This document shows positions 5,667-6,640 of a stretch of 6,640 nucleotides of DNA, piece after piece; position 1 is the first letter of the stretch, and each line of letters opens with the position of its first letter. The notes beneath the pieces were generated by a model. The model ran no database searches. It was given only the letters and a program-made list of their open reading frames with translations, and had not been told where the DNA came from. The DNA comes from Bacillota bacterium (GTDB lineage: Bacteria > Bacillota_I > Bacilli_A > Erysipelotrichales > Erysipelotrichaceae), in assembly GCA_023388535.1 (NCBI GenBank), contig JAEWFZ010000030.1, positions 1 to 6,640 on the forward strand, given 5' to 3'. The translations under genes and the position numbers were made by a program.

Positions 5667-6401
5667 CTATTTTAAGGTTCTTACATCGGTGATTTGATAA
5701 ATGCTTTCTTTATCTACAACCTCTACTTTTCTGACAACTTCACCTTTATCATTGATGAGGAATCCTCTGTTGTCCTCGTCTATTATTTGTAGATAGCTTT
5801 CTTTTTCACCTGATTTGCTTCTGTCTGAGTGGAGGTAATCAGACGATAGATATCGTATTTTCCCTACACCTAATTTAGAGAATTTATCATAATTAATTTT
5901 TTGAAGGTATCCAATTTCTCTAACCTTCCCACTATCGTAATGCAGTGTAATGACTTTAGCATCTGAGAAGAAATCTGTATTCTCAAAATGTGGCGTGCTA
6001 TTGTTAACGAAGATTGCATACTCATCGGATCCTTTCGTTAGAATAGGAACATCCAGATCATATTTTATAGAATCGAAGTTGGCTTCCACTCTAAAGTCAG
6101 CATAGGTGTCTCTTATTCGGTCGTCGGACATGAATAGTTTTAGGGTGCCGTCTTCTTTTAATCCGATACTATCAAATAGAAGAATTTTTCCGATTTCTTT
6201 GATGTTACTTTCCACTTTCACACCGTCTAGTGCATCCATATAATATCTAAATAGATCGCCGTTATTTTTTAAAACTAGCATCTCAGTAGAGGATAATCTA
6301 ACATCTTTTACATCATCTGTAATCAGTTTAAGTTCTTGTAGTTCTGTATGTTCAGAGTTGTTTAGTTTTGTCCATTCATCCTTTTTGGTAAATATGGGAT
6401 A
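5667..6401 (-). pseudogene. 5'-truncated gene of unknown function, cut by an IS3-family element
   Basis: About 244 codons survive, from Y-P-I-F-T-K-K-D-E-W to the stop. The frame stays open to an ATG at 6509, but those first 36 codons are antisense to the IS OrfA and its left end, so that start is not genuine. No start codon with a ribosome-binding site is seen near the junction. I do not recognise the protein. It is hydrophilic, without membrane segments in the surviving part. It shows weakly repeated strand-rich units of the form V-x-L-K-x-N-G-D-L-F and G-L-K-E-D-G-T-L-K-L-F, which recall RCC1-type beta-propeller repeats; this is a weak resemblance. Any signal peptide or anchor would have been in the missing N-terminus, which may survive beyond the IS outside the window. 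It is probably non-functional unless transcribed from within the element. Confidence 0.65.
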
Positions 6402-6640
6402 TGATACACTTTTAATGACACCTAGAAAGGATACCAATTTCATGAGAAAGACATACGATAAAGATTTCAAACTTAAAGTATCCAAACAAATAGTAGAAAA
6501 AAAGTACACCGTAACTGAGATAGCTAAAGAGTATAATATCTCACGTCCAATCGTTTCTAGATGGGTATCTGAATTCCGTCGTTACGGTTCACAAGCCTTT
6601 AGTGGTAAAGGAGTCAAGTTACCGGATAAAGCCAAACAAG
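6402..6640 (+). mobile_element. Left end of an IS3-family insertion sequence (partial)
   Basis: The open frame of the interrupted minus-strand gene gives way here to a plus-strand transposase unit. The likely left end starts with TGATACAC at 6402, consistent with the TG terminal dinucleotide typical of IS3 elements, 40 bp before the OrfA start. The element continues past the window edge. The exact boundary, right end and target duplication cannot be seen, so the junction is accurate to perhaps ten bases. Confidence 0.7.
6442..6640 (+). CDS. IS3-family transposase OrfA, N-terminal part (runs off the window)
   Basis: The ATG at 6442 follows an AGAAAGGA ribosome-binding site. The 66 visible residues begin MRKTYDKDFKLKVSKQIVE. 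They include a helix-turn-helix, V-T-E-I-A-K-E-Y-N-I-S-R-P-I-V-S-R-W (24-41), followed by V-S-E-F-R-R-Y-G and A-F-S-G-K-G, the standard start of IS3/IS150-type OrfA (HTH_Tnp_1/IS911-like) proteins, which bind the element's ends. The remainder, including a leucine zipper and the frameshift into OrfB with the DDE catalytic domain, would lie outside the window. The reading direction is opposite to the gene it interrupts. Confidence 0.9.
   Translation, partial: MRKTYDKDFKLKVSKQIVEKKYTVTEIAKEYNISRPIVSRWVSEFRRYGSQAFSGKGVKLPDKAKQ

Overview
This 6.6 kb window comes from an AT-rich, low-GC Gram-positive bacterium. The Shine-Dalgarno sites, TATAAT-type promoters and U-tailed hairpin terminators fit Firmicutes. 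The FNR-like regulator beside a P1B-type ATPase and a CopZ-like protein suggests Lactobacillales, perhaps Carnobacteriaceae or Aerococcaceae; that placement is inference. All complete genes lie on the minus strand, and both window edges carry plus-strand insertion-sequence material.

Layout, left to right. Positions 1-130 hold the end of an unrecognised plus-strand coding region followed by a sequence resembling an IS256-type terminal repeat. After an AT-rich stretch and a terminator comes a cytoplasmic 5'-nucleotidase/UshA-SoxB-like metallophosphoesterase (324-1766) with its own promoter. Next is the core cluster, read right to left: an FNR/CRP-family regulator with an N-terminal Cys/His cluster (4663-5388); a 100-residue protein resembling a shortened RIC/ScdA/YtfE Fe-S-repair protein (4214-4516); a P1B heavy-metal ATPase without a fused metal-binding domain (2321-4168); and a separate HMA-domain metallochaperone (2001-2234). 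On the far right, the remnant of an unknown gene (5667-6401) is cut at its 5' end by an IS3-family element whose OrfA runs off the window.

The strongest signal is regulatory. Two perfect TTGAT-N4-ATCAA boxes, the consensus for FNR-type regulators, precede the RIC-like/ATPase operon and the HMA gene. Each is centred exactly 41.5 bp upstream of the start inferred from its -10 hexamer, the geometry of class II FNR activation. The regulator keeps the E-x-x-S-R recognition-helix motif (E207, S210, R211) that reads TTGAT half-sites. A strong terminator isolates the regulator's transcript from the operon it probably controls.

The best-supported model is a compact, oxygen- or redox-controlled metal-handling module: regulator, small RIC-like protein, metal pump and soluble chaperone. 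The metal is not determined by the sequence. The nucleotidase has its own promoter and shows no FNR box, so it is probably an unrelated neighbour.
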